Part shown: piece by piece, positions 1 through 14,329 of the stretch | Position numbering within the stretch: position 1 is the first letter of the stretch | Layout: each line of letters opens with the position of its first letter | NCBI GenBank assembly: GCA_963971225.1 | Contig: OZ020269.1 | Location: forward strand, 33,873,264-33,937,263 | Length of the DNA: 64,000 bases | Direction of reading: 5' to 3' | Source: Melieria omissa | Lineage: Eukaryota; Arthropoda; Insecta; Diptera; Ulidiidae | The notes under the pieces: generated by a model | Told to the model about the DNA's origin: nothing | Database searches by the model: none | The model's input: only the letters and a program-made list of their open reading frames with translations | Made by a program: the position numbers and the translations under genes

Positions 1-1899
1 TGTGTGCAGGATGTGAGCGTCCACACACACACACGCGCGCACGCTCGACTCGGGCGAATATCAAAAAGCTGCACTAACCGCTCGACACCATAAATCAAAA
101 TCGACTGTAATGCGAAAAGCGGTGCGGTTATTGATATGTCCGAAATTTTTTATCGAACTGCAGCAACGTGTGCGATGGCTGCAGCGTGCGGTCGTCGGTC
201 ATTTTTCTTCGCTGCGCCGGCCGGGTGCGGCCGGGCAGTTGATAAATGTTTGCGTTTATATTGAACGGTGTGTGTGTATGTGTGTGCGTGTGGGCTTGTG
301 CTACATTCAATTTAAACGATATTTGTTAAATTATAAAGCCAAAAACCATCCTAAATACACAATCGACTACTTTTGGGGTTTAGTTGTGTTTGTGCGGTCT
401 TTGCTAGTCTCGCATTGCAGCCCCAAAATTAAGCGACCCATTTATTTTGTTTATCGACTGTGGAGAAGGGAAATCTCTTATGAGCTCTTTAAAATTTCAA
501 TTTGTGGTTAAAATTATGGAAATTTCTGCAAAGCTTAAAACTTGTAAAGTGTTTACATAATGGACGGCCGCATGATGTGTTGTTATTGCAAGAGAAATCA
601 TTTTACAGCTGCATTTCGAACAAGGGTTCGATCAACCGAGGACATTAATTATCCAAAAAAGTTAAAGAACAACATCAACACCAGAAGAACATAATTTGTG
701 CACTAATGAACTGAAGGTCCTTGCCTTGTGTCCATCTAGAATGGCTACTTGGAGTTTTTTCATGTTAAGATCAAGGCGACAGACGTCAGGCAAACTGAAA
801 GAACGTGGCGTAGGAAATTTAATATCATTCTATGTCCATTTCGCTCGGAAAGTTGAGAGCTTTTATGGACTTATGTTATTATTTTACTCTGAAAAAATGA
901 ATTTTCAACAAAAATGTATCTGACCGACGTTCTATAAATGGAATTGCTTTGTATTTTTTTAGGATCAAAATAGATGTAAAAAGTTGAAGTGTAAACAACC
1001 ATTTTAAAAATCTAAACATAAATCTAAAGGTTAAGGGTTTAAAGGTCACAGGTTTGTTATTTCCTGGTAGGGGAGCAATGACCAAAGAAGATTATTATTT
1101 GTTTTCTATATTCAAACCTGAGGGTCGGGTGCCGCTGGCACTTAATGCAATGCATAAGTCACAACTGGTGTGGATGTGATGTGTCCAGTTATTTATCAAA
1201 TGATCTGAACACTGTGGCTCTGAACATAGTTGGCAATTAAATGGATGACACGTGAAAGTATTTTGCACTTTGTAAGACACAGCTTAAAGCTCTGAAAAAT
1301 TGAAAGTACAGTTTACAAAAATGCAAGGATACAGCAGTTCATATCGCATCTTGGGTATAAGAATATCATAACTAAAAAAAATATTGGAAATTGTCGATAC
1401 TTTCGATACTTTTTGATACTGGATAGGCACTTACAGTACATTCTGGATACACTATGAAAAGATTCAACCATCAAACATTTTTCTTGCATCGAAGAACCGA
1501 TCTTTTGTCCCGAACCCAACACCAAAACTTAGAAAATACTCTTCTCAACTAAATTCCTAAAAACAAAAGCAATGGAATATTTTCTATGCAACTTGCTATG
1601 CCGATTCCATGCCCTGTGGTCGGATATTCTGTTTAACTTGAAAAAGGCAACAGTAACTGAATTATTTGATCTGGCAGGGCTATGATTTGACTCTTCCTGT
1701 AACCAAAATCTCTCAGTGCGAAACTATACATTTTGCTCTTCACCATCTGTGTTGTTGTTCTTGGATTCGGAATCAGATAGAGGAGGAGTTTAATATCTAA
1801 AACTATTTCAATGTTTTGAGGGGAATCAGGATCCAGTTCTGTTCCAATTGAAACTAAGTGCTGACTATTTAATAGTTTTATTCATATTATTTTTTTTCG
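1..1899. other. No gene seen
   Basis: Non-coding, with a CA/CG microsatellite at 23-46 and a GT run near 268-297. Open frames here have no family resemblance or splice support. Confidence 0.6.
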
Positions 1900-2170
1900 T
1901 TTTATTTTATTTAAATATAATTTATTTTATTTTATTTTATTTAATTTTATTTTATTTTATTTTATTTTATTTTATTTTATTTTATTTTATTTTATTTTAT
2001 TTTTTTTATTTTATTTTATTTTATTTTATTTTATTTTATTTCATTTTATTTTATTTTATTTTATTTTATTTTATTTTATTTTATTTTATTTTATTTTATT
2101 TTATTTTATTTTATTTTATTTTATTTTATTTTATTTTATTTTATTTTATTTTATTTTATTTTATTTTATT
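1900..2170 (+). repeat. (TTTTA)n pentanucleotide satellite
   Basis: About 270 bases of almost pure TTTTA units, with a few interruptions (AAATATAA near 1912, a T run near 1985, TTTCA near 2041). The open frame across it is produced by the repeat and is not a gene. Confidence 0.97.
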
Positions 2171-5100
2171 GTCTTCCATATTTGGCTTCCTTTAGTAAAT
2201 CAAAAGTAAGACTCATAGGGAAACGCAATATTCATTCTCTGATTTAGTGAACCGTTTCATTTGTTCGTTTCATCCGTTTCACTAAGTGCTGGTGTCCCGG
2301 TCAACTCTTGTAGCCAAAATTTAACAGTCTAGAGTAAAAATTGAAAATGTATAAACCAAGACACTTAGTTTTTAATTAAAAACTCCTTTGAACCACGATT
2401 TGGCAACCCTACCCACAACGTCTAAAATTGATGCTAAGCTTTTGCACTCTGGTTCCAGCGCGACAGCTGCTCATTCACAAAGCAATTAGTTTCGTGTTTA
2501 CGCAATGTGAAAGTCGCCTTTCGACTGATGTCAACTTTGAGTCTGTTCGACGTTTGCATCATTGCTGCTTAAACGTGGCTGGTTGCATCGTCGCCAAACT
2601 TTGTCATTAAGATGCGAGACTTAGCGTTAAATCATTGAAAAGTTTGCAGACTCTGCTGCCTGACGTTTGATACGATTCAAGAGATGCGTTTCGCAGTTTC
2701 TCGTCCTTTGGCGTTTTTAATTCCGCACATGGTTGCGCGCCAGAACGAATGCAACTTGCAATTCGCCTAATTCCATTTAATGGCTACTGAGTTTTTTTTG
2801 CTCGTCCCTAACAGTGCGACTGTTTTTTGTCCTTGTCATAACAACGGCTTTGGCTAATATCTCCTTTTTTGCGCTCGACGGCAGCGCAAGCGACAGTCTG
2901 TCAGCTGCGGGCAAAAAAGCTACTCGAGCCGGAGTGCGACTAGCAGCGGCGACAATTAGCGCTGACGTTGGCGACCGCAGCGTTGTATGTGAGCGCATGT
3001 GGCGGACTGTGCGCTGCACCATTTCTATTTCTGAAAACTCATCAACTCCGGCATAACTAAATTAGTTCGTCTGGTGCTGTTTTTGCGCTCGCACTGCCGC
3101 TGCTCGGTTGGTTGTTGCTGTGCTTTTGGCCTTTTGTTTTTGAAAATGTGCGCTAAGCCGTGCCTGACGTGCAGATTCCACTCTGTCTGTCTATCTGTCT
3201 GACTTGACAAATTTCTGAATCCTTGAATTTGTTTTTGGCATTACTGTTGTTGTACTTGTGCAAGCAGCCACAATGTGAATTACGCATTTTGGCTCTGTCT
3301 CGTAAAGCCGAACATTTGCTGTTGGCACAATTGTTTTGTTGTTGACAATTTGCTAACACTCGCTCCAGTCGTTGTTGTTGTTGTTATTGTCGTCTGTGGC
3401 TGAGTGTAATTAATAAAAACGCACTCGGTGGTGTACGCGGGGAAAGGGGTCAACACGTAAATGTGCAGCAAACGCAGTCGCTGCAAATTGGTAACTGGAG
3501 ACACACTTTGTTCATTCCAGTTGGCCTTGATTTGATTTTTTTGCCTTTCGGCCCATGTCAACGGCGATGGCGATTGTGTCGAATATTGATGGACGAAATT
3601 TGAACAAGTTGTAATAAATATAGCACAACGACATCAGTCAACAATGCTTACCGACAGCTTGAGCGAGAAATTGATAAAATTAGTTTTTTCAGGGTTTAGT
3701 AAAAATTTTCGCTTGTCGGCAGAGACTTAAGTATAATGAAGAGAATTTTTATCATTTTTGAAATTTGTCATATCTTCGCCACAAAGTGGAAGTTCTGCTA
3801 GAATACTGCAACAACAATTTTAAGTCTAAAAACTGTCATTCTTTTGGTGGTTTTGGCACACAATTTAAAGTTGTACATGTAACTTTTCATAGCTTTCAAA
3901 GCCAACAATGTTAACAACGATTCGATACCGTTTAATAAATTGAACGCTACCCTAAAAATGAAGTCTAAGTCCCTCATTCATACATACTTACACAACCATA
4001 TAGATAGTGTTGCTTGTATTAGTTTAATTCGAGCAATAAATAAGTTTTCATTCTCTGGCAATCGAAAAAGGTTCAATGAACTTGAAAGCGCACCGAAACC
4101 TAAACAAAACCATATATCATTCAACTTTTTATCTACTCGAGAGAGGCTACAATATATGTATTCAGAATGAGAAATTTAGTATTTTAAATTTATCTGAATT
4201 TATCTGAAACGAACATCGCAGTCATCTACATTTATGTATTTTGCTTGCAATACGAAAACGAGAAACTCTGTTGTTTGGCACATAAAAGCAACAACAAGAC
4301 TGTGCAACAACAATGTGCACCCTTGTCAAGTTGCCATCTCCTCGACAGTCGCCCGTTGTGCATCTGCCGCGCATTCTCCGTCTGCTTTGTCTGTCTTCGA
4401 TGACTCCTTTTGCCATTGCACAGTATCAGTTTTATTGAAATTTGCGGAAAGAAAATAAAGTTTTGTGTTGTGTTGTGTTGTGATGTGAAGTTTGAGGTGC
4501 AAGAAAGCTTGATTTATGTTTATAAAAAATTGCATAGTGTGCAAAGACTTAATATATAAAAACAGCAAAAACCTTAAATAAAATTTCTAACATTTTATTA
4601 TTTTTGTGATGCTAAAATTTTTTGTCCAAACAATGAACAAGACTAACTATTTAATTAAATTCAGCAAGCTTAAATATGTTCACAGAGAAAATAAGAGTTT
4701 GTATTTAATATTTTTATAAAATAAGTTCAGTCAATGTTAAAGTTAATTTATTATGAAATATTTTTTCAACTTTTCATTATTTGTCAGGATTGAAAGTAAT
4801 CAAAGGTATATATCGACTTTTAAAATTCATAACCATTTCCTGCACTAAAGTGCCCTTTTAAAACACTTCGACGATGCACCGAGACGTCGACGATTTATAT
4901 AAATGTTTGTCCTGACTGACTAATTGACTGATTCATCATCGTTAACTTCAAGCCGCTAATATTACAAATGACAAATTTTAGTAGGAGGACTAGAAATAAG
5001 AAATATGAGTAAGAATATTAAAACAATCGGATAGCAGGGGATTTTTCAAAATTTCCCTAAAAGGTAAGAAATGATAATTTCATGAATTTCTAGATTTCAA

Positions 5101-8100
5101 ATAATGCAATACTTTTCAGTGTTTTGAAAATTACATCTCAAGGCTTCACAACTTAGTCAAGAGTTTGTATTGAAATTGAATATCTGAATAGTTCGAAAAT
5201 GGGTTATGGGTTTATATGAACAGAATACACAACGGAATTCCAAATGTGCTCAAGTTATACTTAGTGAAAAGTCTAAATAAATCTCGAAGGTAGTCACTAA
5301 AAATGGTCAGAATCGACATGAGAGATGTCTCGCATATTCTTGAGTGGGTGCTGCCAATGGTTTGGTGGTCTTTTTCTCAACAGTCCATAAAGATGTGCAG
5401 AAATGAGTTTCATTAAATTTTGTATTTTTGAGCATAAAAAACCTAAGAAATAATAAGTTCAGCAAGAGGATAGTTTGTATAAAGTTATGAAATTAGGGCA
5501 ACATTTGATTGGTTCAAGGATATTATTTTAATAAAATCGAACTACAACATTATTTAACTTTATTATATTGTTTTCTCATTATTCTGTCTTCAGTCATGTG
5601 GAGAATGAGCGTGGCATGAGCCAAGTTCGCCGAAAACTTGTTGGAATTATAAAAGTTACCTTCCATGATAAAAATTCTTCTAAATACCCTATTATCATAC
5701 AATTAATTTTTGTCCACCTTATTTGTCGAAATGCTCCACTGTGCACTGATTATCGGCGCGTTTCGCACCCAGTGCTTCGCTTCGACGTTGCACGGTTTAT
5801 CTGTGATTTTGCTTTCATGTGACGGCGTTGACATGTAATTCGTATGTAAATCAAAATGACGTATTTATATCATTGCCGAAGTTTTGGCAGCTTAGTGTGA
5901 CATTCGTTATGTTGTTGTTGTTGTTGTTGTTTTTGTTTGTTTTATTTTCTTTTGTGATTTTTGATTTACCTCATTCGCATGCAATGTGCGATATTTTGGC
6001 GCCCAATTGCGGCAAGATGGCACGATTTCTCGGCCATAAAAGTATGTAGCACAATGGGCAGACAAACAAACAGACATACTCGTACATACACACCGACAAA
6101 TGAACGGACTGACAGGAGCCGTCGCTGGCACTTTGATTGCTTGACTTTTTGCTGCCGCAATGAGTTCAGCTGAGCCGCACCGATAACAAACGAAAAGCAG
6201 CGCAAGAAATAAAAACAGACAAAACCACAACAAAACTTGCCCAGTTATCTGAGTGTTTGAGTGAGTGAGTGTGAGTGTGTGTGTGTGTGGCATGCATGGC
6301 GGCCATAAATTGTGTCGAGCATTTCAAATGTTTCATTACAATTTGCTGCTTTTCTGATTTGCTTTGCTTGCGTTGGCTTTTGTTTTTGTTCTGTTTCATT
6401 GTTATTACGCGCCTAAAATGCGGCAGTCAAAATTTGAATTTAGTGCGCGAATTTATACGATGGGATTAAGGACACTGAGAGAAATTTCCAAACACAATTT
6501 AAGAACGAATAAATATTGAATAAAGAATAACAGCAAAGTCATGAACTAAAAGAAGGAAATATAAGGAAAATAAAATGAGATTTTTCAATAAATTTGAGTG
6601 GTTTTTCAAGTATTTTCTGAAATTGTTTTCAGTTCGGCGGCCAAATGTAATGAAATTATTAGGCAGTTTCAAATGCAACTTAATGAAACCAGGCATTAGG
6701 CAAAGAATATGGTTGATGGGCGTTCAAATCACTCTGCTTTTCGTAGAGCGTTTTGCAGTTTATTCGGCGACTTTTACAACTTGCAAATTAATTTTTGTGC
6801 ATAGAAGTGTATTGAATTGATTTCAGCATTGCCGCTACATCTGCTTTAGCGATGTGAAAATGTTTGACAAGCGAATACTCAAGTAGCCAAATTTTTCGAA
6901 ATAAACAGTGAAAGGTGTCTAAGCTTTAAAATTGAATCATGAAATGTAGCAATGAAAAATTATGTCGATCAAATGACTTCCATGACTTTGTTACTGTATC
7001 GGTGATCGACTTTCAATTTTGAATGACTTTGTTGCATAATTCGGAGCCTCAACAGTGGTTCGAATGGCGTTGCTTTCCACTCAGTGGTGTTTTTTCAATT
7101 CGAAAATTTTAGTTAATTTATTTTCATAAAGTAGCTTTTTACCACTTCCTTACCTACTTCCGTTAAGTGGTAAAGAACTCCTTGGCAAAATTATGAAAGC
7201 AACAAAAATTTACAGCAATACCAACTAAAATATTAAAGCAATAATCCAAAGAAGTTCTGGCACAGCTATTGCCAAATTCTTTATCTTTTTGAAAATAAAT
7301 TATTTATTTTAAACGAAATGAATAATAAAAAACTTTCTTTATTATGCTGGGGGATGCTCCGCGGTTAAGAATGCCTTACGCATCCCTAATCTTCCTTACA
7401 ATCGTTCACAGCAAATCGTTTCCTTCCACTGCGCACACACACATGTTAACACACATTAACACATATTTCCACATAAACATTCACATAAGCACATCAATCT
7501 GCCGTCATTTATATAAAAAAAGGCGACGCCCCTTGCTGCTTGATTGTCTGATTTGTCTGATTTGTCCGATTGTCCAACTCTCAGCTCTCAGCGCAGCTGA
7601 ACGCCAATTTAGCTCGCTAAATAACGCCCAACTAAAGTTGCGACTGTGGCGAAAATAAAACACTTTTATAGTCGAAAAATTAAGTCAAATCATGAAACAA
7701 AGCCACAACGGCCAGGCGCTAAATTGGCCATTGCCAGTGAAATATTTTTGTTTTTTGTGTTCGTTTATATCTGTGGCACATTTTCATCTGAGCAGCAAAG
7801 ACGCTGTTTTCCTTCATTTATATGCTGCGATTTCATAATAGAAATTAATTTATATTCAATGATGCTGACTAGCTGGCTGGCGCGATATGCATAACAATGG
7901 CACCACAGATCCTGCTGAGCATGTCGACGCGCAATCCTTGTCCTTGTCCTTATTATGCAAGTGATGGTGGTTTATGGGTTTTCATGTATGTGTGTGTACA
8001 TACTCTACATGTTTGTTATTGTTGTCATTGCTTCAGTACAAAAGCATCAGTAGTTGGCTATGGATTATTGGGTTTGGACCATTGAGAACTGTTGACAGTG

Positions 8101-11100
8101 GTACACAGTGACACGGACTTTAATAAATTTAATTGCCAAATTGAATTTGGGATTAAATTTTACATATTTCAGAGCAAAATTGCTGGGCATTAAAGCTTCA
8201 GTGTGGCGCCTGTTCTCTCTCGAAACAAGGCGCTAACTTCTATTGTAATATTGCGCAGCATATTCATTGCTAGATTCTGCTTGAAAAGAAGGTGGCAAAT
8301 TTGGTGACTTCTGTCTGCGTAGTCAATGACAACCTTTGGACAACAGTTTATTAAGACAAAATACAATGCAAAACAGAGATAATTTTCTGGCAAATCGCAA
8401 GGAATATAATAGAATGCCAGCAGAGAAGGAGTGAAAAATGCTTTTATAAAAAAGAAAAATAATAGTAAGGTTGAAAAAGAAAACACTGCATGTTCTCCTG
8501 TGAGAATTTATTGAGAAGGAGGTCAGTGAGAGCAAATTCTTATATAATTTCATTAAGTTTATTAAGTTTAACAAATTTTTGGCAAACACCTTTTCAAAAC
8601 AAAGTTGGAAAAGGTTTCCTGTTCAGGCAGCGAAATTAATTGTGGCAATTTAATTGAGTTAATTTAATTTAATCGCTTGAACTGTTCACACAGCTCAATT
8701 TATGTTTTGTCAATAATGTTATCGAACATGTTTTTTGTTTTGACAGAAGAAAAGTTTTTTCTGTTTATGGTTAAGAAAGTTTTTAAGCGCATTTATTAAA
8801 CATTTAGTAATATTTATTCAACATCTCTACTGATGCACGCAATTTTCAACCGAAGTTTCAAAGCAAAAAAATATTAACAAACGTGCAAAGAGACGTTGGC
8901 AAATTGAACCCAATTTTTGGTCAATTTAACGCTAATTGCAATTAACTAAATTAAAATATTTGACAAACTTAGCTTAATTTAGACCTAAATTGAGGATAAG
9001 TTGAGAAAATGTCTTAATTGCGCAATTTAGCTGGCATTGCTGTCTGAGTAGGGATTAAGATTAGAGATGACAAAAATGAAGGAAGAAAATATTTAACTTC
9101 AATTTTTACAATTAGTTCAAAGAAACACAATCACAACTGTTGCTTACTCCAAATTTGTTTGTTTTGGTTCGATGAATAATCACAAGAAATAAAGCATCAA
9201 ATGTTATTAACCACGACTCAAATCTAGCTGAGAATGAAACTTGTAGGCTGTCAAGCACAGTCAAGAAGAAGGTCAAGTCAAGTCAAGAAGGTAAAAATAG
9301 CAGCAAAATATTAAGGAAGCTAGAAAGTTAGACATATTGGAAAATGTATATTAAGTTTACGAATGTTCTGGTATCAATTGCGTCATAGTCTCAATGGGAC
9401 CATACAAACTTTATTAACAAAATCCCTCATTCCATTCAAATTTTAAGAAAAACGAAAAGCTCTGACAGAAGTGAGCTGTGAATTTAGTGAATTCGATATA
9501 GTTTTTGACCGAAGAACAATTTGAATGGATTTTTGCTACAAAATTTAAACTTTTTAAAATTGAATATTTCCCAAAAAGACGCAATTATAGCCATTAATTT
9601 TTATGAAAATCTCTAATAGAGAACATAATTGAAAACCAACTATGCGCCCAACGCTACAACAAACATGGCCAAAACTGTTTCTGACGATGACATTAGCCAT
9701 GGTAAAAAATAATATTTGCAGAATTTATCGATTTTTAATAATAATGAAATATTTGTATTGAGAAACGTTTTTAGTGTAAAACTTCGTTTCGTAATTCCAT
9801 AAAAATGAACAGAAATAGCGGCAGCTTTTTGCCTTAAGCAATTTTTGGCTGTGAAAATTTCACAATATTGCAGCTAAACAAATTTGCTTACAAGTAATGT
9901 CTGACATTTAGTGAAAAAACGTTCACAATTGCACACATTTCAATGAATTTCCGCTGTTGGTTTTAGCAGATACGTTCAACAAGTTCCGCACATCGTGTAG
10001 CGAACTAAGTGGACACGTTTTTCGCTCACTCACACAAGTAAACGGCCAAAATTCCGCACATTGCAACCGTTTGCAATGCCATGAGCGAGTGGTGAGGGGG
10101 AGGGGGCAAGAGTGAAATTGCGCAAGGACACTTGTGGTGTTTTGCTGCTGTTTGCTTTGTTATTATCAAAATATTTTAGTTTATTGTTCTGCCGTGTGCG
10201 CTGCTCACTGCTCGTGGCACATTTCGCCAAAAACAAAAAAATGCGCGCAACCTGAAAATGACACTTTTCAAAAAACCGACAAACATGCACATGGAAATGA
10301 AAAGGTAAAATAATTTTTAACAAAATCTTGTTTTGACAATCCATGTCCCCTTGACGAGTGCATAGAGCGAGTGACGTGTGCATGTGATGTGGCATTGAAT
10401 TGAAGTGGGCGGAGGTATTTGTGTGTGACAACAATTTCAACTGTTTGAAATGTGGCCATGAAGTTGACTTTTAGTTGAGGACGAAAATCACAAGTCACTG
10501 ATTTCGATGGCAGTTGACGTTACAGCTCGCATTGAGTTTTTCTATCAGACATTTTTACAAATATATTTGCTTTTATAAAATTTTTTCGTGCCATTTAATT
10601 TCAATTTGTGGGAATTTAAAAGCTGTGAATACAATCAAACATTTCACTAACGAAGATTTTCTTTCACATTTGATGAACTCGGCTTTACAGATTTGCGATC
10701 TGTGAAATAATTTGAGTAAATCATTAATTTTTAAGGAGCTGGTTATGATGTTTACAATATTCTATGTCAGCAACAGTTCCGATTATGGACGCATGAGGCC
10801 ATAACTCGTCCTGGTGAAGCAAACACAAAAAGTGGAAGAAAACCCAAGACATCTGAGAGAAACACCATCGTTTACTTTTAACAAGAGGAAGACAGCGATT
10901 CCGAGAAATTTAGAAAGACTAGAACCAACTGATGGTCAGGTTTTTGAATCCGTTCTAAACAGTTGGAGTGGGACACAATTAATTTTTTCTTTATATTTAT
11001 TTCTCATGAAAGTCTTATACGAAAACATAAAAGTCTGCTGTTACAATAATATGAGTCCCTGGATACCTGCGTTTTGTAGGGAATGATACATTTTTAAATT

Positions 11101-11280
11101 AAAAATATACGACAGTAAGGAAAACAAAATAAAAAAAATTCAAAACGTAAAATACGTTGTTACGGATTTGCCTTAACTGCTTCACCAATGATGCAGTGGT
11201 TGCAAGGATATAATGCAGTATAATGACTCAAACACATTGAGATTTTATATCGGACGCATACAAATCGTGTTTTAATATAT
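2171..11280. other. No gene seen (9 kb)
   Basis: AT-rich sequence with GTT/CAA runs (3370, 5910), a GT run (6270-6290) and a TGTCTGTC run (3183). A somewhat GC-richer patch at 2800-3250 is open in both directions but shows no recognisable protein. It may be upstream dpr intron or intergenic DNA; I cannot tell which. Confidence 0.5.
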
Positions 11281-12303
11281 ATCTACTAGCTGACCCCGCG
11301 AACTTTGTCTCGCACGACATTTGTTGTTTTTTTATAATGAAATACATGAGGTGGCGAATCTATGGCGATGCAAATTGGCGAAAAAAACCAACTGAAGGAA
11401 GAGGAGGAGCTACTGATTAACGCAATCAAGGCCCACAAATAAACAATGTTGCTGTTAAGTTTCAGTAAAGAAATGGACTGCGCTTGAACCGGATTTAAAT
11501 TATATGGGTGGTGCCATGCCCTCTTATTCAATGCCTGCCCCTTATTCAATGCCCTCTGTCAAATGAAAAAATGGTAGGTCCGTACTAAGTTTCATTGCTG
11601 AGCGACTTATAGTTCAACAAAATATTTGGGTCACAAAAAATGTGCCACGCCCCTTGTCCAACGCCCATAAAATCTTATCATTAGAATGACTCATCTATGG
11701 GACGACGGGGTACTAAATTTTAATGTTGTGCTACTTATAATTTCGAAGATATTCTATTTTAAAGATTTTGCTTGTATGGGTGGTGCCACGCCCCTTCGTC
11801 CAATACTTGCCCCATTCCCTCTGTCGAAATATATGAAAAAATGGTAGGTTCGTACTAAGTTTCATTGCTGAGCGACTTAGAGTTCAACAAAATATTTGGG
11901 TCACAAAAAATGTGCCACGCCCCTTGTCCAACGCCCATAAAATCTTATCATTAGAATGACTCATCTATGGGACGACGGGGTACTAAATTTTAATGTTGTG
12001 CTACTTATAATTTCGAAGATATTCTATTTTAAAGATTTTGCTTGTATGGGTGGTGCCACGCCCCGTTGTCCAAAACCTGCCTCATTCCGTCTGTCGAGAG
12101 ATATGATTACATGATAGGTTCATGCTAAGTTTGATTCCTCTGTGACTTGTAGTTCAGCAGAATAATTGGGTCACAAAAATGTGCCACGCCCCTTAGGGGT
12201 ATAAAAAATAGTTAGTAGCCGATTCTCAGACCTAGTGAATATGCATGTAAAATTTCGGAGGAGTACGGTAACAAACACTGTGACACGAGAATTTTATATA
12301 TAA
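11281..12303. mobile_element. Interspersed repeat with ~270-bp tandem units
   Basis: The block runs from CTAGCTGACCCCGCGAAC to GACACGAGAATTTTATATATAAG, wording I recognise from dispersed insect repeats. Its centre is a tandem array: unit 1 at 11503-11774, unit 2 at 11775-12044, and a partial, more diverged unit 3 from 12045 to about 12200. Units 1 and 2 are almost identical over their last ~200 bases, so that duplication is recent. A unique head and tail around a central array recall Helitron-like non-autonomous elements of the DINE-1 kind, but the CTRR end is not seen. Confidence 0.6.
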
Positions 12304-14126
12304 GATTTATTATTATTTCTGGATTCCTTTCACTGTTGACAATTATGCTTTGAAGTCGAAAAGGTAGCTCACTTATATAAAACACAGCGAACTATTGGCT
12401 GTAAATAAGAAAAATATATATTCTATTGACTACTTAGTTCCATCTATTTTAAAAAAATCCTTTCAAGCACAAGATGCATGTAACATGTAATTGTCCATGC
12501 TGAACTGGTTGGATATCGCCTTCGTCATCGCTATCTCCACGTCGAACTATCATATTTTCCATCAGTATCAAAGCATCGTTTTGTTTAGGGTCTAAAAGAT
12601 AATTTGCAGCAAAGATAATTTGATTCTTCAAAGATTGAATTAACGTAATTAAGAAGAACTAAAAAAATATTCTAGTCCGGAGTTACACAATAAGTAGTTT
12701 GTGAAGGAAATGAGCTCAGATTGCAGCTATCGTGACTGACACTGCCGACACAGATGCATTCGCTTTCCATTACACAATTCAATACTTTCAGTATTCTGTT
12801 ACAAACGTATCATATAATTGTCTGCCATGGATTCAGTACACGAAAGTGTACCTTTATTGAGAATCACTGAAAAAAATCGCATTTAACTTTCATGCGCAAA
12901 GTTAGTAATTTAATCAAAACCTTAAGCATAAAATTAAACCGTAATAACATGTTTTACGCAGTTTTAAATAACAAAAGATTAATAAATATTTAAATTCTCC
13001 AATGCTTGCAAGGCCATAATTTTGCCTCGGCACAAAGCAATGTACTTGAGACTTTTCCCGTAGCGAGCAACTTTAAATCTTCGCTGCGACAGAGTCGGCA
13101 ATTGAGTTTAACACGCAGTTCAATTAATAAGCGAAATCTCTGCATCGCTGGGAATTCATGAACAGCGCACAGCACACACACACTTGTCGCCACGTCTGCG
13201 CCGACTCGAGGATAATAAAAATGTCAGCAATGTTAACGCAAACAAGCAACGAACGACATTGCGCTGTCTGCACAGATAATTTTGTAAAAATTGCGTTCAA
13301 ATTAAAAGGACACAAGAAGAGAGGAAACAAAAATAATTTCATGCCGCATGCAGACACCCGCCCAGCCGTAGAGACGCAGCAGTGGCAGCGGCAGGCAGGA
13401 AGGCCAGACGCGCTCAAATCCACTTACCTTTCACTAATGTAATCAATATGCAGGCAAATGAGACATGCAGTGTCGCGTCGAAGCAGGTCATGTGCCGCGC
13501 GGGCGGCCTGTCGTCGCTGCCGCTGATGCTGACACTGTCATGCTGCACGTGCAGCGGCGCATTGTCAGTGCGCGCTGCGTAAGCACCCCACATGGGCAGG
13601 AAGTGCAATCAAACGGGACGGGGGGAACATCACATGGGAGAAGAGAAAGCAAAAGCATGAAAACAGAGCGAGTGCTAAGCACAGCTTTAGCAGCTGAGCG
13701 GACGTGAATCGACTATTTACGTCGCACCCACGCATGCACTCATACCTACACACACACACTTGCACACATACAAGCGTGTACGCTCGTACTTGTACTTGTA
13801 CGCGTGTACTTTCGCCGGGGCGGACATTAGTGGAAGTGTGCGCGCGTATTTGCGAGTTTCCTGCGACGTGTGAATGACGTTAAGTGCACTTGAGCTGCGT
13901 TTAAGTTGCTGTCGCAGTGTTGGCAAGGAAAAAATTTCCCAAAAATAAGAAAACGATTTGTTAGAAAAACAAACACCCCGCTCCCCCGCCTCCTAATATG
14001 CCGCAACCAAATATTGTGTGCACTTATTTGCATGCCGACACTCGAAAAATAATTTCATCACGTCTCTCAGAGTGGGTGCGTGCGTGTGTTGAACGCGTGT
14101 AAGTGTAGAATGACTGCAATAACGCC
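12304..14126. other. No gene seen; GC-richer patch at 13.0-14.05 kb
   Basis: From about 13000 to 14050 GC and CpG rise and several overlapping frames stay open on both strands, with CA runs. No domain, signal peptide or splice-linked exon could be recognised. It could be regulatory or 5' untranslated sequence. Confidence 0.45.
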
Positions 14127-14329
14127 TTAACCCTTTAAGACCTCAGCTGCGGCTTATTGACGGATTGTTGTGGATTTTTGGCACAGTGAATGCTATTAAG
14201 ACGGAGACGGAGTAGCAAAAAAGACATTTGGAATAAAAAAAATCTTAATTGTTTAACGTTTTTAAAAAGTTTAAATCATCTCCAATATTCCAATGGGCCA
14301 TTGAAAATTTTCTGGTCTAAAAGGGTTAA
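14127..14329. mobile_element. TTAA-flanked inverted-repeat element, family B
   Basis: TTAA is found at both ends. The termini CCCTTTAAGACC and GGTCTAAAAGGG are inverted with one mismatch. The body is about 200 bp and non-coding. It is distinct from family A in everything but the TTAA-CCCTTT start. Confidence 0.7.

Noticed and set aside
2814..3056. Plus-strand frame beginning MRLFFVLVITTALA, like a signal peptide after a CTAACAG
   Set aside because: It starts at GTG rather than ATG, has no matching donor in the right phase for the dpr exon, and the minus strand is equally open.
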